64,000 bases of DNA, from assembly GCF_003583985.1 (NCBI RefSeq), contig NZ_QXML01000002.1, positions 1 through 64,000 of the forward strand. The letters run 5' to 3'. The notes beneath the pieces are model-generated. The model was not told where the DNA came from, ran no database searches, and was given only the letters and a program-made list of their open reading frames with translations. Origin of the DNA: Algoriphagus lacus. Its GTDB lineage: Bacteria > Bacteroidota > Bacteroidia > Cytophagales > Cyclobacteriaceae. How positions within the stretch are numbered: position 1 is the stretch's first letter; the number at the start of each line of letters is the position of its first letter. This document shows, piece after piece, positions 41,305-50,905 of the stretch. The position numbers and the translations under genes are program-made.

Positions 41305-43008
41305 TCAATAGTTGAAATCCGGCCGGATAAAGTTCCAGCGGAATGCCAACTGCAAGTAATGACTGCTGACTGGCGCATCCAAGTCTTGGGCCGTCCTTCT
41401 GCGGAAGGTGTGAGATGCGTCCACGAAGAAATTGTGCTTGAGCATGTAGGAAGCCGTAAGGTTGGTTTGGATGATTTTGTTTTCCACCCCTTGCCCGATG
41501 TAATTGTTGAATAAACCCGTTGGGCTTCCTTCCAGTCGGTTTTTCAGCACGTCTCCACCCCAGTTGGTTTCTGCATTTTCATCCGCTCCAAAATACTGGT
41601 AGAAGCCGGTCAGATTCAGATCCAATCTGGGCAAAGGCTGATAGCGCACAATTCCGACAAACTCCCTGAAATTCGCGCCCCGGGGATGGGTAAGGGGAGT
41701 TCTCCAATTGGAATAGGACTGGTAATCGACTTTTTCCTGGAAGGTGTAAGGGCGGGCCTGATTCCATTCCAATTGGAAATCGAGGTTTTTCAGTCCAAAA
41801 ACATTGATGTATTTGTAACCCAGTTGTGCGCCGTATTTGTTTCGTTTGGATCCCTCGCCGTCGATTTCGAAAAACTCATTGAAGACAAACTCATCCAAGG
41901 CAAACTGTCCGTAAAGCTCCATGCCCGGCACAAAAATCCACTTTCCGTCAAATCCCAGCATGACCTTGTCCGGTGAACCCTGCTGCTGCTCTACCCAGCG
42001 GAGAAAGATAAAAGGGTTGAAGTAGTTGAAGTTGATTTTACTGGTCATGATCGAAGAGAAAAAGCCCAGGTTTAGGTTTTTTCCCACATTAAATCCCAAC
42101 CGGTTGTAAGCAAAATATTTCTGAGGATAGCGTCCGTCGGTCGGTCTTCCCCTGTTGTAAAAGACATCCGCAGTCATCTGGGTCCAGAGGTTGGTCAACT
42201 GAAATTTCCACACTTTGGTATTGAATTTCACAAACATGTAGGGATTTGAAAAATCCGAAATCTGGAAAGAACGGTAACCCTCACCAGCAAAGTTGCGGTC
42301 ATGTCCTACTTGCACCTCGATGTGTTTGGTGATTTGGAAATTCACATGGCCAAGGGCTGAAAAGTAGCTATAGCCATCCCCGTCATATTCTTTCCAAAAT
42401 CCTTCCCCCGGTACTGCGCCGTTGTATTCTGCATAGTCTTTTACCCAACTCGGAAAAAACACCTCAGAAGTAGTCAGATAGGTGTAAAAGCCCACTTTTT
42501 TGTCCACTGACCCTCTTACCACCAAGCCTCGGGCAAGGCGGGCAGGATTACGTTCATTGTCGGTTTCAGTACCACCGCTCAGGTAAATCACCGGACTCAG
42601 GTGGATGCCAAATTCCTCTCCCTCGTAGTGGGCAAAATCCCCGGGTTTTCGGTAGAGGGATTTGAGGAAAGGTTTTTTGGAATTGGGAATTTCCCTATCG
42701 GAAAACTCCCAGTTGTCCTGACTCAAGTAGTCGAGATTGAATTGGTCCGCTTTGGATTGGATTACCTCCGGATTTTCCGCCAGGCTGTCCAAGTAATTGG
42801 CCAGGATATCTCTCCGCAGAGGTTTATATCCGGTATTGAAAAAGGGATTCGTCTTTCCCTGAAGGATTTCATATCGCTCGAATTTGTGATAGTAATCCCG
42901 GTCGTAGGGGATGTAGGCACCTTGGCCAAAGCTAAACTCAGTATTGATCAGGAGGCCTAACCCAAAAACAAAAAGGCCTAAAAGTCGATGGCAGGTCAAT
43001 TTTTGCAT
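41305..43008 (-). CDS. RemB / capsule-assembly-like outer-membrane protein
   Basis: A 567-residue exported protein (signal LLGLFVFGLGLLINTEFSFG, cut after GQ). It is rich in tyrosine and aromatic beta strands, with N-terminal YIPYDRDYYHKFERYEI and a barrel-like remainder ending FRWNFIRPDFNY, a terminal aromatic residue suited to BAM recognition. The HVNFQITKHIEVQVGHDRNF region resembles Wzi/RemB proteins. RemB supports gliding motility in Flavobacterium johnsoniae, but no other gliding gene is present here. I call it RemB-like with moderate confidence. Confidence 0.6.
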   Translation of the reverse strand: MQKLTCHRLLGLFVFGLGLLINTEFSFGQGAYIPYDRDYYHKFERYEILQGKTNPFFNTGYKPLRRDILANYLDSLAENPEVIQSKADQFNLDYLSQDNWEFSDREIPNSKKPFLKSLYRKPGDFAHYEGEEFGIHLSPVIYLSGGTETDNERNPARLARGLVVRGSVDKKVGFYTYLTTSEVFFPSWVKDYAEYNGAVPGEGFWKEYDGDGYSYFSALGHVNFQITKHIEVQVGHDRNFAGEGYRSFQISDFSNPYMFVKFNTKVWKFQLTNLWTQMTADVFYNRGRPTDGRYPQKYFAYNRLGFNVGKNLNLGFFSSIMTSKINFNYFNPFIFLRWVEQQQGSPDKVMLGFDGKWIFVPGMELYGQFALDEFVFNEFFEIDGEGSKRNKYGAQLGYKYINVFGLKNLDFQLEWNQARPYTFQEKVDYQSYSNWRTPLTHPRGANFREFVGIVRYQPLPRLDLNLTGFYQYFGADENAETNWGGDVLKNRLEGSPTGLFNNYIGQGVENKIIQTNLTASYMLKHNFFVDASHTFRRRTAQDLDAPVSSHYLQLAFRWNFIRPDFNY

Positions 43009-43050
43009 TGCTTAAAGCTAGAAAAGAATTGGAAAATTGAAGCGGGCTAT

Positions 43051-43094
43051 CCAAAAAATGACCTGATCAATTTGCTTTGGAGCTGACCAGGTCA
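43051..43094 (-). terminator. Likely terminator of the aminopeptidase P gene
   Basis: On the minus strand, tgacctg (43094-43088) pairs with caggtca (43065-43059) across a 22-base loop, followed by T6. It lies 20 bp beyond the stop at 43114. Confidence 0.5.
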
Positions 43095-43113
43095 CTGTTG
43101 GGATCTAGCTCTT

Positions 43114-44715
43114 CTAGTCAATTTCTGGTAATACCCAGTTTTCCAACACACTTGGGATCCGCATCATTTGCTCGATTGATTGGACTGTCCGTGGAGCGTC
43201 CGCCGAAAGATTGATCGGACCATTGGAAGTAATCAGAATATCATCCTCTATCCGAACGGCGATTCCCCACCATTTTTTGTCACACTTGCTTCCTTCTGGA
43301 ATGTAAATTCCAGGCTCGACCGTAAGTACCGCACCTTCTTTCAAGGAACCGTATTCGCCTCGGTCATGGACATCGAGGCCTAAGTGGTGCGAGGTGCCGT
43401 GAGGGAAATAATTGTGCTGCTCACCAGCCTTGATGATTCCCAATTCCGCCAGGCCCTCGTTGATAATCTGACGGGTGACCTGACCGATTTCCGAAAATTC
43501 AGTCCCCACTTTGCACAGTGCTATCCCTGCTTCCTGTGCTTTGAAAACCAGTTCGTAGATCGCCTTTTCTTCATCGTTGAAGGAGCCATCGATCGGGATG
43601 GTTCGGGTCACATCTGCGGTGTAGCCCTTCCATTCTGCCCCAAGGTCCATGAGCAATAGCCGCTGATTCAGGTTTTTTAGGTCATTGTCGATGTAGTGCA
43701 GGATACAGCCGTTGTTACCGCCGCCGACAATTGAAGGGTAGCCGACACTTTCGGCACCGTAGCGTTTGTAGATGAATTCATGGATTCCCTGCACTTCGCG
43801 CTCTGACATGCCGACTTTGGCGGCTTTCATCACTTCGATCTGTCCGATGGCTGAGATTTTCACCGCCTTCTTCAACAAAGCAATTTCTTCTGCAGACTTG
43901 ACCTCGCGAAGTTGATCCAGTATGGCAGGCAGTGCGGTAAGGTTCAGTTTGGGGGTCGGGATTTTTTCTTTGACGGCCATTCTTCCTTCGGGCGTGTCTG
44001 CCTTCACAAAGTCATTCAAAATGGGGTCTTTTTCTACTTCGGGATAGGTCCGCTGATACCGCCCGATTACTTGGGCCACGTTTGCCGAGTTTTCGATTTC
44101 GGTCGCCCGAATCAGTTCATACATTCGTTGGGTCACTTCAGAAACCTCCTTCGGATAATCCGTCGATGTTTTAAACTGAGCCATCATCTCCAACATGGGA
44201 GTATTGGCACTGCTTTCCTCCTGCGCCTTTCCCAAATCGAAAGAAAGAATCTGGTCAAACTGCTGGAATTCCAGCTTGGGAGATTTCCCAAAGTCGTCAT
44301 GAAGAAACACCTGAGTAAATCCCAGTTTTTCTTTCACACCTTCTACCCCGAGTCTTTTTCCGTTCCATTGCTCTGCCCGCGGATCTCGGGGCTGGACGTA
44401 GATGAGTTCATCCGCCGAAAAGCTCCCAAAGTCCCTGGATTCACTGAAAATGACCAAGACCGAATTGGGTTCCCTCAAGCCGGTCAAATAAAAGAAATCC
44501 GTGTTGGGATGGTAGATAAAGTCGACATCGTTGGAGCGGTTTTTTACTGGATTGGTGAAGATCACCGCCACGCTGTTTTTGGGCATTAGGGACCGAAGCG
44601 CCTCTCTCCGATCTTTGTGAAAATCAGCCGAAAGTCCATCTTCGAAATAGGATTGAGGGAATGCGGATAAGCAGAAACTTAAAAGAAGTAATGCTGTCAA
44701 CAGGGATTGTTTCAT
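43114..44715 (-). CDS. pepP: Exported Xaa-Pro aminopeptidase (M24B)
   Basis: A 533-residue protein with an AMP_N domain (about 25-160) and an M24 'pita-bread' domain (about 265-510). Metal and catalytic motifs are LLLMDLGAEWKGYTADVTRT, HGTSHHLGLDVHDRG, LTVEPGIYIP and IRIEDD-like AVRIEDDILIT. The start at 44715 gives a signal peptide (MKQSLLTALLLLSFCLSAFPQ), so the enzyme acts in the periplasm, removing N-terminal residues ahead of proline. Confidence 0.93.
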   Translation of the reverse strand: MKQSLLTALLLLSFCLSAFPQSYFEDGLSADFHKDRREALRSLMPKNSVAVIFTNPVKNRSNDVDFIYHPNTDFFYLTGLREPNSVLVIFSESRDFGSFSADELIYVQPRDPRAEQWNGKRLGVEGVKEKLGFTQVFLHDDFGKSPKLEFQQFDQILSFDLGKAQEESSANTPMLEMMAQFKTSTDYPKEVSEVTQRMYELIRATEIENSANVAQVIGRYQRTYPEVEKDPILNDFVKADTPEGRMAVKEKIPTPKLNLTALPAILDQLREVKSAEEIALLKKAVKISAIGQIEVMKAAKVGMSEREVQGIHEFIYKRYGAESVGYPSIVGGGNNGCILHYIDNDLKNLNQRLLLMDLGAEWKGYTADVTRTIPIDGSFNDEEKAIYELVFKAQEAGIALCKVGTEFSEIGQVTRQIINEGLAELGIIKAGEQHNYFPHGTSHHLGLDVHDRGEYGSLKEGAVLTVEPGIYIPEGSKCDKKWWGIAVRIEDDILITSNGPINLSADAPRTVQSIEQMMRIPSVLENWVLPEID

Positions 44716-44821
44716 GAAAACAACGGTTAGGTTTATCAATCTGCACCCTTTTGTTCAGGAAACAAAGTGCTATTCTATCGAAAGAGCCATATCTTTATCT
44801 TAAGGATTAAATAAAACCTCT

Positions 44822-46456
44822 ATGCGAAAACTTGCCGCCTTACTTGTCCTGCTTCTTGGAGTTCAATTTTTTGCCTTTGGACAGACTCCTCCCGAAAAGC
44901 CAAAGCTTGTTGTCGGAATCATTGTAGACCAAATGCGTCAGGAGTATTTATACCGGTATAAGGATCGGTTTGTGGCGGAGGGATTCAAGCGGTTTTTGGA
45001 CCATGGATTTATGCTGACCAACGCGCATTACAACTATATCCCGACTTACACAGGTCCTGGTCATGCCTCGGTTTACACCGGTACGACTCCCGCTACGCAC
45101 GGGATTATCGCCAATGAATGGTACAACCGTCAATTGGGGAAATTCATTTATTGCGCAGAAGACAGTACGGTGACCAACGTTGGAGGAACGCCGGAAAACG
45201 GAAAAATCAGCCCACGCAACATGCTCACCACTACCATCACGGATGAGTTGAGGTTTGGCACTGCCAAAAGATCCAAAGTGGTGGGAATTGCGATCAAGGA
45301 CCGGGGAGCCAGTCTTCCTGCAGGTCATACCGGAGATGCCTATTGGTATGACGATGTCAATGGGGATTTTATGACTTCGACTTATTATTATGATACGTTG
45401 ACTTTGCCGAAATGGGTGTCTGAATTCAATGCTAAAAAACTTCCGGACACGTATTTGAAGCAGACTTGGAATCCACTTTTCCCAATTGAATCCTATAAAA
45501 ACAGCCTTCCGGATGATAATCCCTATGAGGGAATTTTCATCGGGAAGACCAGCCCTACTTTCCCTTACATCCTGGATTCCCTCAAAGCGGCTAACGGTGG
45601 CTATGGACTGATCTCTTCCACTCCTTTTGGAAATACCCTTACGCTCGACTTCACTTATGCTGCGATTGAAGGGGAAAAATTAGGTCAGCGTGGAGAGACC
45701 GATTTTCTGGCCATCAGTTTTTCCAGTCCAGATTACATTGGTCACCGATTTGGCCCTTCTTCCATAGAGGTGGAAGACAACTACCTGAGATTGGATCAGG
45801 AATTGGCCAAGTTTTTTGATTACCTGGACAAAAAAATCGGAAAGGGCCAATACTTGGTCTTCCTTTCAGCAGACCATGCCGTAGCCGAAGTACCGGCGTA
45901 TATGGTGAGTGAAGAAGTGCCTGCAGGAAATTTTAACTCCGGGATGATCTTGGGGCAGCTCAAAGGGTTTGCTCAGGCTATGTATGGAGAAGGCAACTGG
46001 GTGCTGAGCTATTCCAACGAGCAAATTTTCTTAAACAAGGATTTGGCTCGGGAAAAGAAACTTGATTTTGAACAGATGCAGCGGGATTTTGCAGATTTCG
46101 TGTTGCGATTCAAGGGAGTTAAAGAAGCCTACACCGCAGCGGATCTTCGAACCCAGGAGTTTACCCAAAACAGGCCAGGGCTTCTCCAATTGGGATACAA
46201 TCACAAGGCCTCAGGAGATGTTCTTTTAGTTCTGGAGCCAGCCTGGCTCACCGGCGGTCAGCGCGGAACCACTCATGGATCCGGCTACAGTTACGACACC
46301 CATGTTCCCCTTTCATTTTATGGCTGGGGAATCAAGCACGGTCATAGCTCGGAGTATACAACGGTGACCGATATAGCCCCGACGCTGGCCTTGTTGCTGA
46401 AAATAAAATTCCCCAATGGCACCACGGGTAAACCGATTCGGGCGATCGTACAATAA
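44822..46456 (+). CDS. pafA: PafA-type alkaline phosphatase
   Basis: A 544-residue exported phosphatase (signal RKLAALLVLLLGVQFFAFGQ). It has the metal aspartate in IIVDQMRQEYL (Asp36) and the TYTGPGHASVYTGTTPATHG motif, in which a threonine (Thr77) rather than serine is the expected nucleophile, as in flavobacterial PafA. Metal residues recur in FSSPDYIGHRFGP, FLSADHAV and GTTHGSGYSYDTH. It releases phosphate from monoesters in the periplasm. A weak -7-like TATCTTTA lies about 35 bp upstream. No Pho-box-like repeat was recognised. Confidence 0.93.
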   Translation: MRKLAALLVLLLGVQFFAFGQTPPEKPKLVVGIIVDQMRQEYLYRYKDRFVAEGFKRFLDHGFMLTNAHYNYIPTYTGPGHASVYTGTTPATHGIIANEWYNRQLGKFIYCAEDSTVTNVGGTPENGKISPRNMLTTTITDELRFGTAKRSKVVGIAIKDRGASLPAGHTGDAYWYDDVNGDFMTSTYYYDTLTLPKWVSEFNAKKLPDTYLKQTWNPLFPIESYKNSLPDDNPYEGIFIGKTSPTFPYILDSLKAANGGYGLISSTPFGNTLTLDFTYAAIEGEKLGQRGETDFLAISFSSPDYIGHRFGPSSIEVEDNYLRLDQELAKFFDYLDKKIGKGQYLVFLSADHAVAEVPAYMVSEEVPAGNFNSGMILGQLKGFAQAMYGEGNWVLSYSNEQIFLNKDLAREKKLDFEQMQRDFADFVLRFKGVKEAYTAADLRTQEFTQNRPGLLQLGYNHKASGDVLLVLEPAWLTGGQRGTTHGSGYSYDTHVPLSFYGWGIKHGHSSEYTTVTDIAPTLALLLKIKFPNGTTGKPIRAIVQ

Positions 46457-46472
46457 GAGAAATGAAAAAATC

Positions 46473-46514
46473 ACAAAAAAGGCCTTCCAGTTATTTGGGA
46501 GGCCTTTTTTTGTT
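46473..46514. terminator. Bidirectional terminator
   Basis: aaaaaaggccttcc pairs with gggaggcctttttt around a short loop, between the convergent pafA and hmgA genes, with A and T runs on both sides. Confidence 0.9.
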
Positions 46515-47677
46515 TACTCTGTCCAGCTCATCGGATAGTTTTTGTCGACAAACTCCAATGCGTCGGTGGTGATGAATAGCGGTCTGTGAGTGTCCAGCAT
46601 GACCGCATATTCATGGGTTTCTTTGGCTCCGATGGATTTTTCGACAGTGCCAGGATGTGGGCCATGGGGTAAGCCGCCCATGTGAATGGTAAACGATCCC
46701 CTGTCGATTCCTTTTCGGCTCATAAATTCCCCCTCAGCATAGTAGAGGACTTCATCCGAATCAATGTTTGAATGGTTATAAGGTGCTGGAATAGCCAGCG
46801 GATGGTAATCAAACAGTCTAGGAACAAAGGAGCAAATCACAAATCCCCAAGCTTGGAAGGTCTGATGGACTGGTGGCGGCTGATGGATTCTGCCGGTGAT
46901 TGGCTCAAAGTCATGGATGGAAAGAGCATAAGGGTACAGGTATCCATCCCAACCCACGATGTCCAACGGACTGTGACCATAGGAGTATTGGTGGAGGAAT
47001 CCCTGCTTTTTGATCTGCACGAGGTAGTCTCCCTTTTCCCGCTCAATATGCAATTCGTGTGGAGGACGGATGTCCCGCTCGCAATAGGGTGAGTGCTCCA
47101 GAAGCTGACCTACTTCATTTCGATACCTTTTTACTGTTTCAATTGGGCCGTGTGACTCGATGACCAGCAATCTCAACGGGCCTTCCTCAGCAAATTCAAA
47201 TCGATAAATGGTCGTTCGGGGGATTACTACATAATCGCCCTTTTTCACCTCAAGTTTGCCAAATTGGGAGTAAAGGACACCTTCTCCATCGTGGATGTAG
47301 ATCAACTCGTCCCCATCGGCATTTTTGAAGTAATAGTCCATCTTTCGCTGACGCGGGGAGCAGATTCCCATCATCACGTCATTGTTCATCATGAGCATCC
47401 GACGGGCACTGAGGTAGTCTTCGCCTGTCGTGTCCACTCCCGAAGTTTTAAGGTGGGTTTGGTTCAGACCGTGTGCCTTGGCAGGTTCCCAGCTGAAAGG
47501 CTTAGGAGTCCCGATCGATTTGACCTCGTTGGGATTGTAGATGTGGTAAAGGTTGGAATAGATGCCGGAAAAGCCCTTGGAGCTCACCAATTCCTCTTTG
47601 TATAAGCTGCCGTCCGGTTGGCGAAACTGGGTATGTCTTTTGGGCGGAATCTGTCCCAGTCTGAAATAGTAGGCCAT
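46514..47677 (-). CDS. hmgA: Homogentisate 1,2-dioxygenase
   Basis: A 387-residue cupin dioxygenase. It starts MAYYFRLGQIPPKRHTQFRQPDG, and the iron-site region includes SIHDFEPITGRIHQPPPVHQTF, PAPYNHSNIDSDEVLYYAEG and MGGLPHGPHPGTVE, all characteristic of this family in Bacteroidota. It opens the homogentisate ring in tyrosine and phenylalanine breakdown to maleylacetoacetate. The length is somewhat shorter than that of eukaryotic enzymes but normal for this branch. No other pathway gene (hpd, fumarylacetoacetase) lies alongside. It is divergent from the GH16 gene. Confidence 0.92.
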   Translation of the reverse strand: MAYYFRLGQIPPKRHTQFRQPDGSLYKEELVSSKGFSGIYSNLYHIYNPNEVKSIGTPKPFSWEPAKAHGLNQTHLKTSGVDTTGEDYLSARRMLMMNNDVMMGICSPRQRKMDYYFKNADGDELIYIHDGEGVLYSQFGKLEVKKGDYVVIPRTTIYRFEFAEEGPLRLLVIESHGPIETVKRYRNEVGQLLEHSPYCERDIRPPHELHIEREKGDYLVQIKKQGFLHQYSYGHSPLDIVGWDGYLYPYALSIHDFEPITGRIHQPPPVHQTFQAWGFVICSFVPRLFDYHPLAIPAPYNHSNIDSDEVLYYAEGEFMSRKGIDRGSFTIHMGGLPHGPHPGTVEKSIGAKETHEYAVMLDTHRPLFITTDALEFVDKNYPMSWTE

Positions 47678-47816
47678 GTCATTGGGTTTATATTGACTGC
47701 TAAATTACCAATTTTGGTTGAGCAAGATGTGCCCTACATGAGAGTTTGAATTCTTTCTTTTTTCAAACCCGATCGTATTGGGAAAGTTTTGTATTTTCCG
47801 AATCTCCTAAATACCT

Positions 47817-48611
47817 ATGAAAACCGCACTGATTCTATTCTTTGGACTTACGATATGTCTTTCCTGTTTTGCCCAAAAGGAACCGAAAGCCAATTTAATC
47901 TGGTCCGAAGAATTCAAAAAAGATGGACTTCCCGATCCGGCCAACTGGAGCTACGATGTGGGAGATCATGGTTGGGGAAATAATGAACTTCAGGATTATA
48001 CCAAGGCTGATCCCAAAAATGCCAGGATTGAAAAAGGAGTTCTGATCATCGAGGCTCATTCCGATCCTTCCCGTCCCAAAGGCTATACCTCAGCAAGATT
48101 AGTTACTAAGGGTAAAGCAGCCTGGGAATATGGGTACATCGAGGTCAAGGCAAAGCTTCCCCAAGGAGTGGGAACCTGGCCTGCGATCTGGATGCTCCCT
48201 GAAGAAAACCGACATGGTGGATGGCCAAAAAACGGTGAGATCGACATCATGGAGCATGTCGGCTTTGATCCTGGAAAAGTACACGGGACCGTGCATACGG
48301 AAGCTTTCAATCACGGAATTGGAACTCAGAAAGGTGCGCAACTGATGGTTCCGGATTTTCATGAGAAGTTCCACATTTATGCGATAGATTGGTCCGCAGA
48401 GAAAATTGACTTTTTCATTGACGGACACAAGTATTTCACCTTTGAAAATTCCGGAAAAGACTACAAGGAATGGCCGTTCAGTCAGCCATTTCATTTGATT
48501 CTCAATATCGCAGTGGGAGGAAACTGGGGAGGTCAAAAGGGTGTCGACGCCAGTATCTGGCCGCAGCGTATGGAGGTGGATTACGTCAGGGTTTACAATA
48601 AAAAACCTTGA
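47817..48611 (+). CDS. Secreted family 16 glycoside hydrolase (laminarinase-like)
   Basis: A 264-residue GH16 beta-jelly-roll enzyme with a signal peptide (ALILFFGLTICLSCFAQ). The catalytic motif is NGEIDIMEHVG: Glu141 nucleophile, Asp143, Glu146 acid/base. Supporting segments are WSEEFKKDGLPDPANW, GTWPAIWMLPEE and the aromatic WPFSQPFHLILNIAVGGNWGG. The insert-free EIDIME arrangement suits bacterial beta-1,3(4)-glucanases such as laminarinases. Likely a periplasmic or secreted glucan hydrolase feeding sugars to the oxidising operon that starts 1 kb downstream, although co-regulation is not shown. Confidence 0.92.
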   Translation: MKTALILFFGLTICLSCFAQKEPKANLIWSEEFKKDGLPDPANWSYDVGDHGWGNNELQDYTKADPKNARIEKGVLIIEAHSDPSRPKGYTSARLVTKGKAAWEYGYIEVKAKLPQGVGTWPAIWMLPEENRHGGWPKNGEIDIMEHVGFDPGKVHGTVHTEAFNHGIGTQKGAQLMVPDFHEKFHIYAIDWSAEKIDFFIDGHKYFTFENSGKDYKEWPFSQPFHLILNIAVGGNWGGQKGVDASIWPQRMEVDYVRVYNKKP

Positions 48612-48720
48612 TTTTCATTCAATTTGAGGTGTTATTCACCAAAAAGGGCTTCTTTTTTTGTATTGTCTGAGATTGTCCATTACTTAGAAAAAGACTGTCG
48701 GTTAGAATTACTCACTCCCC

Positions 48721-49371
48721 ATGCAAGATTTTGTACTGAAAAGAAGAAAGTTCAAGGCGCTGATCATCATCGGTGTGTTGCTGTTGATGTTATATGGCAA
48801 AAACCTACTGGAAAGAAGGTCTTTCAGAAGTATCAGCAGTACATTCACCGAGGTGTACAATGATCGACTAGTGGTGGAGGGCTATATTTTTCAAATTTCA
48901 GAAAGGCTTTTCCAAATCCAGAAATTGATTGATCACTGCAACTTGGACTATGATTATTCAAAGGTGATCAAAGAAATTTCAGATAACGAAAAGGCAATTT
49001 TGGGGATTATTGCTGAATTTGAGGCTACTAATCTCACCGAACAGGAAGCAGTGTACCTCACTGATTTCAAGAAGATCATTGAAAAAGATCTTAACATTAA
49101 TAGTTACGAGTTGCTTTATACCGACTCCTCAGGAGTAAACCGGGAACAGGTCAAAATTTATGATCAAAAAATCACCCGGGCACGTCAGGACCTGGATAGC
49201 CTGAGCAAAATTCAGCTGGAAGAGGGAGAAAAATTAATCAGCAAAGCCAAGATCCTAATCAACCGTTCCCAGATTTGGGCTCAGTTTGAGGTGGCTCTGC
49301 TGATTATTTTGGTGGTTGTGATGTTCCTGTTTCTGTTCCGAAAGTCAGAAAAAAACCAAGGAATGATTTAA
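48721..49371 (+). CDS. Membrane sensor-like protein with MCP-type four-helix-bundle domain
   Basis: A 216-residue protein. A basic cytoplasmic N-terminus is followed by TM1 (about 13-27), a 155-residue helical periplasmic region resembling the 4HB_MCP sensor (heptads such as ISERLFQIQKLIDHCNLDY, then AKILINRSQIWAQFE) and TM2 (about 189-207), with a short RKSEKNQGMI tail. There is no HAMP, methyl-accepting or kinase domain, so it is a sensor module lacking output; a partner is needed. Its stop overlaps by four bases with that of the convergent TIM-barrel gene. Confidence 0.7.
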   Translation: MQDFVLKRRKFKALIIIGVLLLMLYGKNLLERRSFRSISSTFTEVYNDRLVVEGYIFQISERLFQIQKLIDHCNLDYDYSKVIKEISDNEKAILGIIAEFEATNLTEQEAVYLTDFKKIIEKDLNINSYELLYTDSSGVNREQVKIYDQKITRARQDLDSLSKIQLEEGEKLISKAKILINRSQIWAQFEVALLIILVVVMFLFLFRKSEKNQGMI

Positions 49372-50267
49372 AATTCCAAAGCAGAAAGGTATTTCGCATT
49401 AGCTGCGGCAGCTTCCAGAGGAGTACCGGTTGGGAATCTTTCCTGCTCTACGATAAAATATTCCATTCCCAATTCCTTCGATTGCTTTATGAGGTCTGCG
49501 TAGGGAATTTCTCCAGCACCCAGTAGTACCCCTCTCTGATGTGGATCACCAGTTCCAACTTCTGCATCTTTCAGGTGGCAAAGCCGGAATCGGCCAGGAT
49601 ATTTTGCCAGATACTCGGCAGGTTTGGCATTGGCCACATGCACCCAATAGATATCCATTTCGAAATCCACCAAAGCTGGATCGGTATTGTCCATGAGGAT
49701 GTCCTGAGGAATGGCCCCTTCCTGGGTGACAAACGTGTAGTCGTGATTGTGATAGGCGAATTTGATTCCGAAAGGTTTTAGCTTTTCGCCGATTTGATTG
49801 AACTCAGCCGCTTTTTTCTTGTAATCCTCCAGTGATTTTTGGGGGCCAATCCATGGGCAGATGAGGTATTTGATCCCAACTTCGGCTGCTTGAGCGGCTT
49901 GGGTTTCCAGGTTTTCAAAAACATTGGCATGGGAAGCGATCATCTCCACACCGATTTCGGTCATCAAGGCCTTGAACTCGGTAGGTTGCATTCCCCAAAG
50001 GATGCCTTTTCCTCCATCAAATCCCTCAAACTGTTTATAACCATAGCTTGCCAAAGTTCTCATGGTGGCTACCGGATCGATGGCCATGTCCTCTTTGACG
50101 GAGTAAAGCTGAATGCCAAAGTTGCTGAGTTTGGATTTGGCACTTGCCATATCCCCAATCGCTTCCTCTTCTTTCTTCGGAGCTGCGCAAAATTGCAATG
50201 GCATAACTGCCGCTCCTAAACCTAGCATGGCTCCTAGTTGGATGAATTTTCTTCTGGGTTTGTTCAT
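49368..50267 (-). CDS. Tat-exported sugar phosphate isomerase/epimerase-like TIM barrel
   Basis: A 299-residue xylose-isomerase-like TIM barrel (AP_endonuc_2 family). The start at 50267 gives a twin-arginine signal (MNKPRRKFIQLGAMLGLGAA), with a possible lipobox (LQFC) after it. Metal-site features are GIKFAYHNHDYTF, VDFEMDIYWVHVAN, CHLKDAE and IVEQERFP. Proteins of this fold in glycoside-3-oxidation clusters act as isomerases or lyases on keto-sugars. It is the last gene of the minus-strand operon, so the product is placed in the periplasm with the GMC complex. Confidence 0.87.
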   Translation of the reverse strand: MNKPRRKFIQLGAMLGLGAAVMPLQFCAAPKKEEEAIGDMASAKSKLSNFGIQLYSVKEDMAIDPVATMRTLASYGYKQFEGFDGGKGILWGMQPTEFKALMTEIGVEMIASHANVFENLETQAAQAAEVGIKYLICPWIGPQKSLEDYKKKAAEFNQIGEKLKPFGIKFAYHNHDYTFVTQEGAIPQDILMDNTDPALVDFEMDIYWVHVANAKPAEYLAKYPGRFRLCHLKDAEVGTGDPHQRGVLLGAGEIPYADLIKQSKELGMEYFIVEQERFPTGTPLEAAAANAKYLSALEF

Positions 50268-50329
50268 AGTGGGTGGAATGAAAATGCCTGCCTCCGAAGA
50301 AGCAGGCAAAGGTTGAAGAATTGTGGGGA

Positions 50330-50893
50330 TTAGATCGCCCAGGCTTTGTCGCCCTTTTTGTAGTTGATGCAGGGATCAAATCTTCCGGGAACTTCCACAA
50401 ATCGAAGGGCTTGCGTCGCACCAATTTCGGAAGTGAAATACCCCAAAACGGTCAGGTCACGAAGCATGTTGATGACGATTGGCTGACGCTCTTCCCCGCT
50501 TGCTTTGAATTTTTCATTCATTGCATTTAGGAAAGCCAGCCGGTCTTCAGGTTTAGCCTCCATGAAGTCAGCACCTTTTTCAGCCTTGAAGTCTTTGCTC
50601 AGAGCATTCAGGCCGTCAATAAAGGCTTTTTGCTGATCCGCATCGTAGCAGTCTTTGATCATCATCTGCATAAACTCGCCGATTTTGGTTGCTTTGGCAC
50701 CCGGAGTATCAGTGGTTGGAATGATCGTTTCCCCGATTTCGTCTAGAAAGGCAAGATCCTCTGGCGTGAAATTCAGGTCTTTGAGTTGTCTCTCCGGTGA
50801 GCAACCGGTTAGGATGGCTGTGGCACCGATCATAGTACCTCCCATCATCAGGACGACGCTTTTCAATGCGTCTCTTCTATTCATTACAGTCAT
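50330..50893 (-). CDS. Gluconate-2-dehydrogenase subunit 3 family protein (Tat-signal small subunit)
   Basis: A 187-residue protein. A twin-arginine signal (MNRRDALKSVVLMMGG, from either of two ATGs three codons apart) leads to a lipobox-like TAILTGCSP. The body contains DLAFLDEIGETIIPTTDTPGA and the long helical KIGEFMQMMIKDCYDADQQ segment, the family pattern. In related FAD sugar dehydrogenases this subunit binds the signal-less flavoprotein and carries it through the Tat channel. It lies 12 bp after the GMC gene, as expected for such a complex. Confidence 0.92.
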   Translation of the reverse strand: MTVMNRRDALKSVVLMMGGTMIGATAILTGCSPERQLKDLNFTPEDLAFLDEIGETIIPTTDTPGAKATKIGEFMQMMIKDCYDADQQKAFIDGLNALSKDFKAEKGADFMEAKPEDRLAFLNAMNEKFKASGEERQPIVINMLRDLTVLGYFTSEIGATQALRFVEVPGRFDPCINYKKGDKAWAI

Positions 50894-50905
50894 GTCTATC
50901 TCAGA

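Noticed and set aside
43912..44589. A 225-codon plus-strand frame antisense to the aminopeptidase P gene
   Set aside because: The opposite strand encodes all M24B motifs intact; the antisense product has no recognisable domain.
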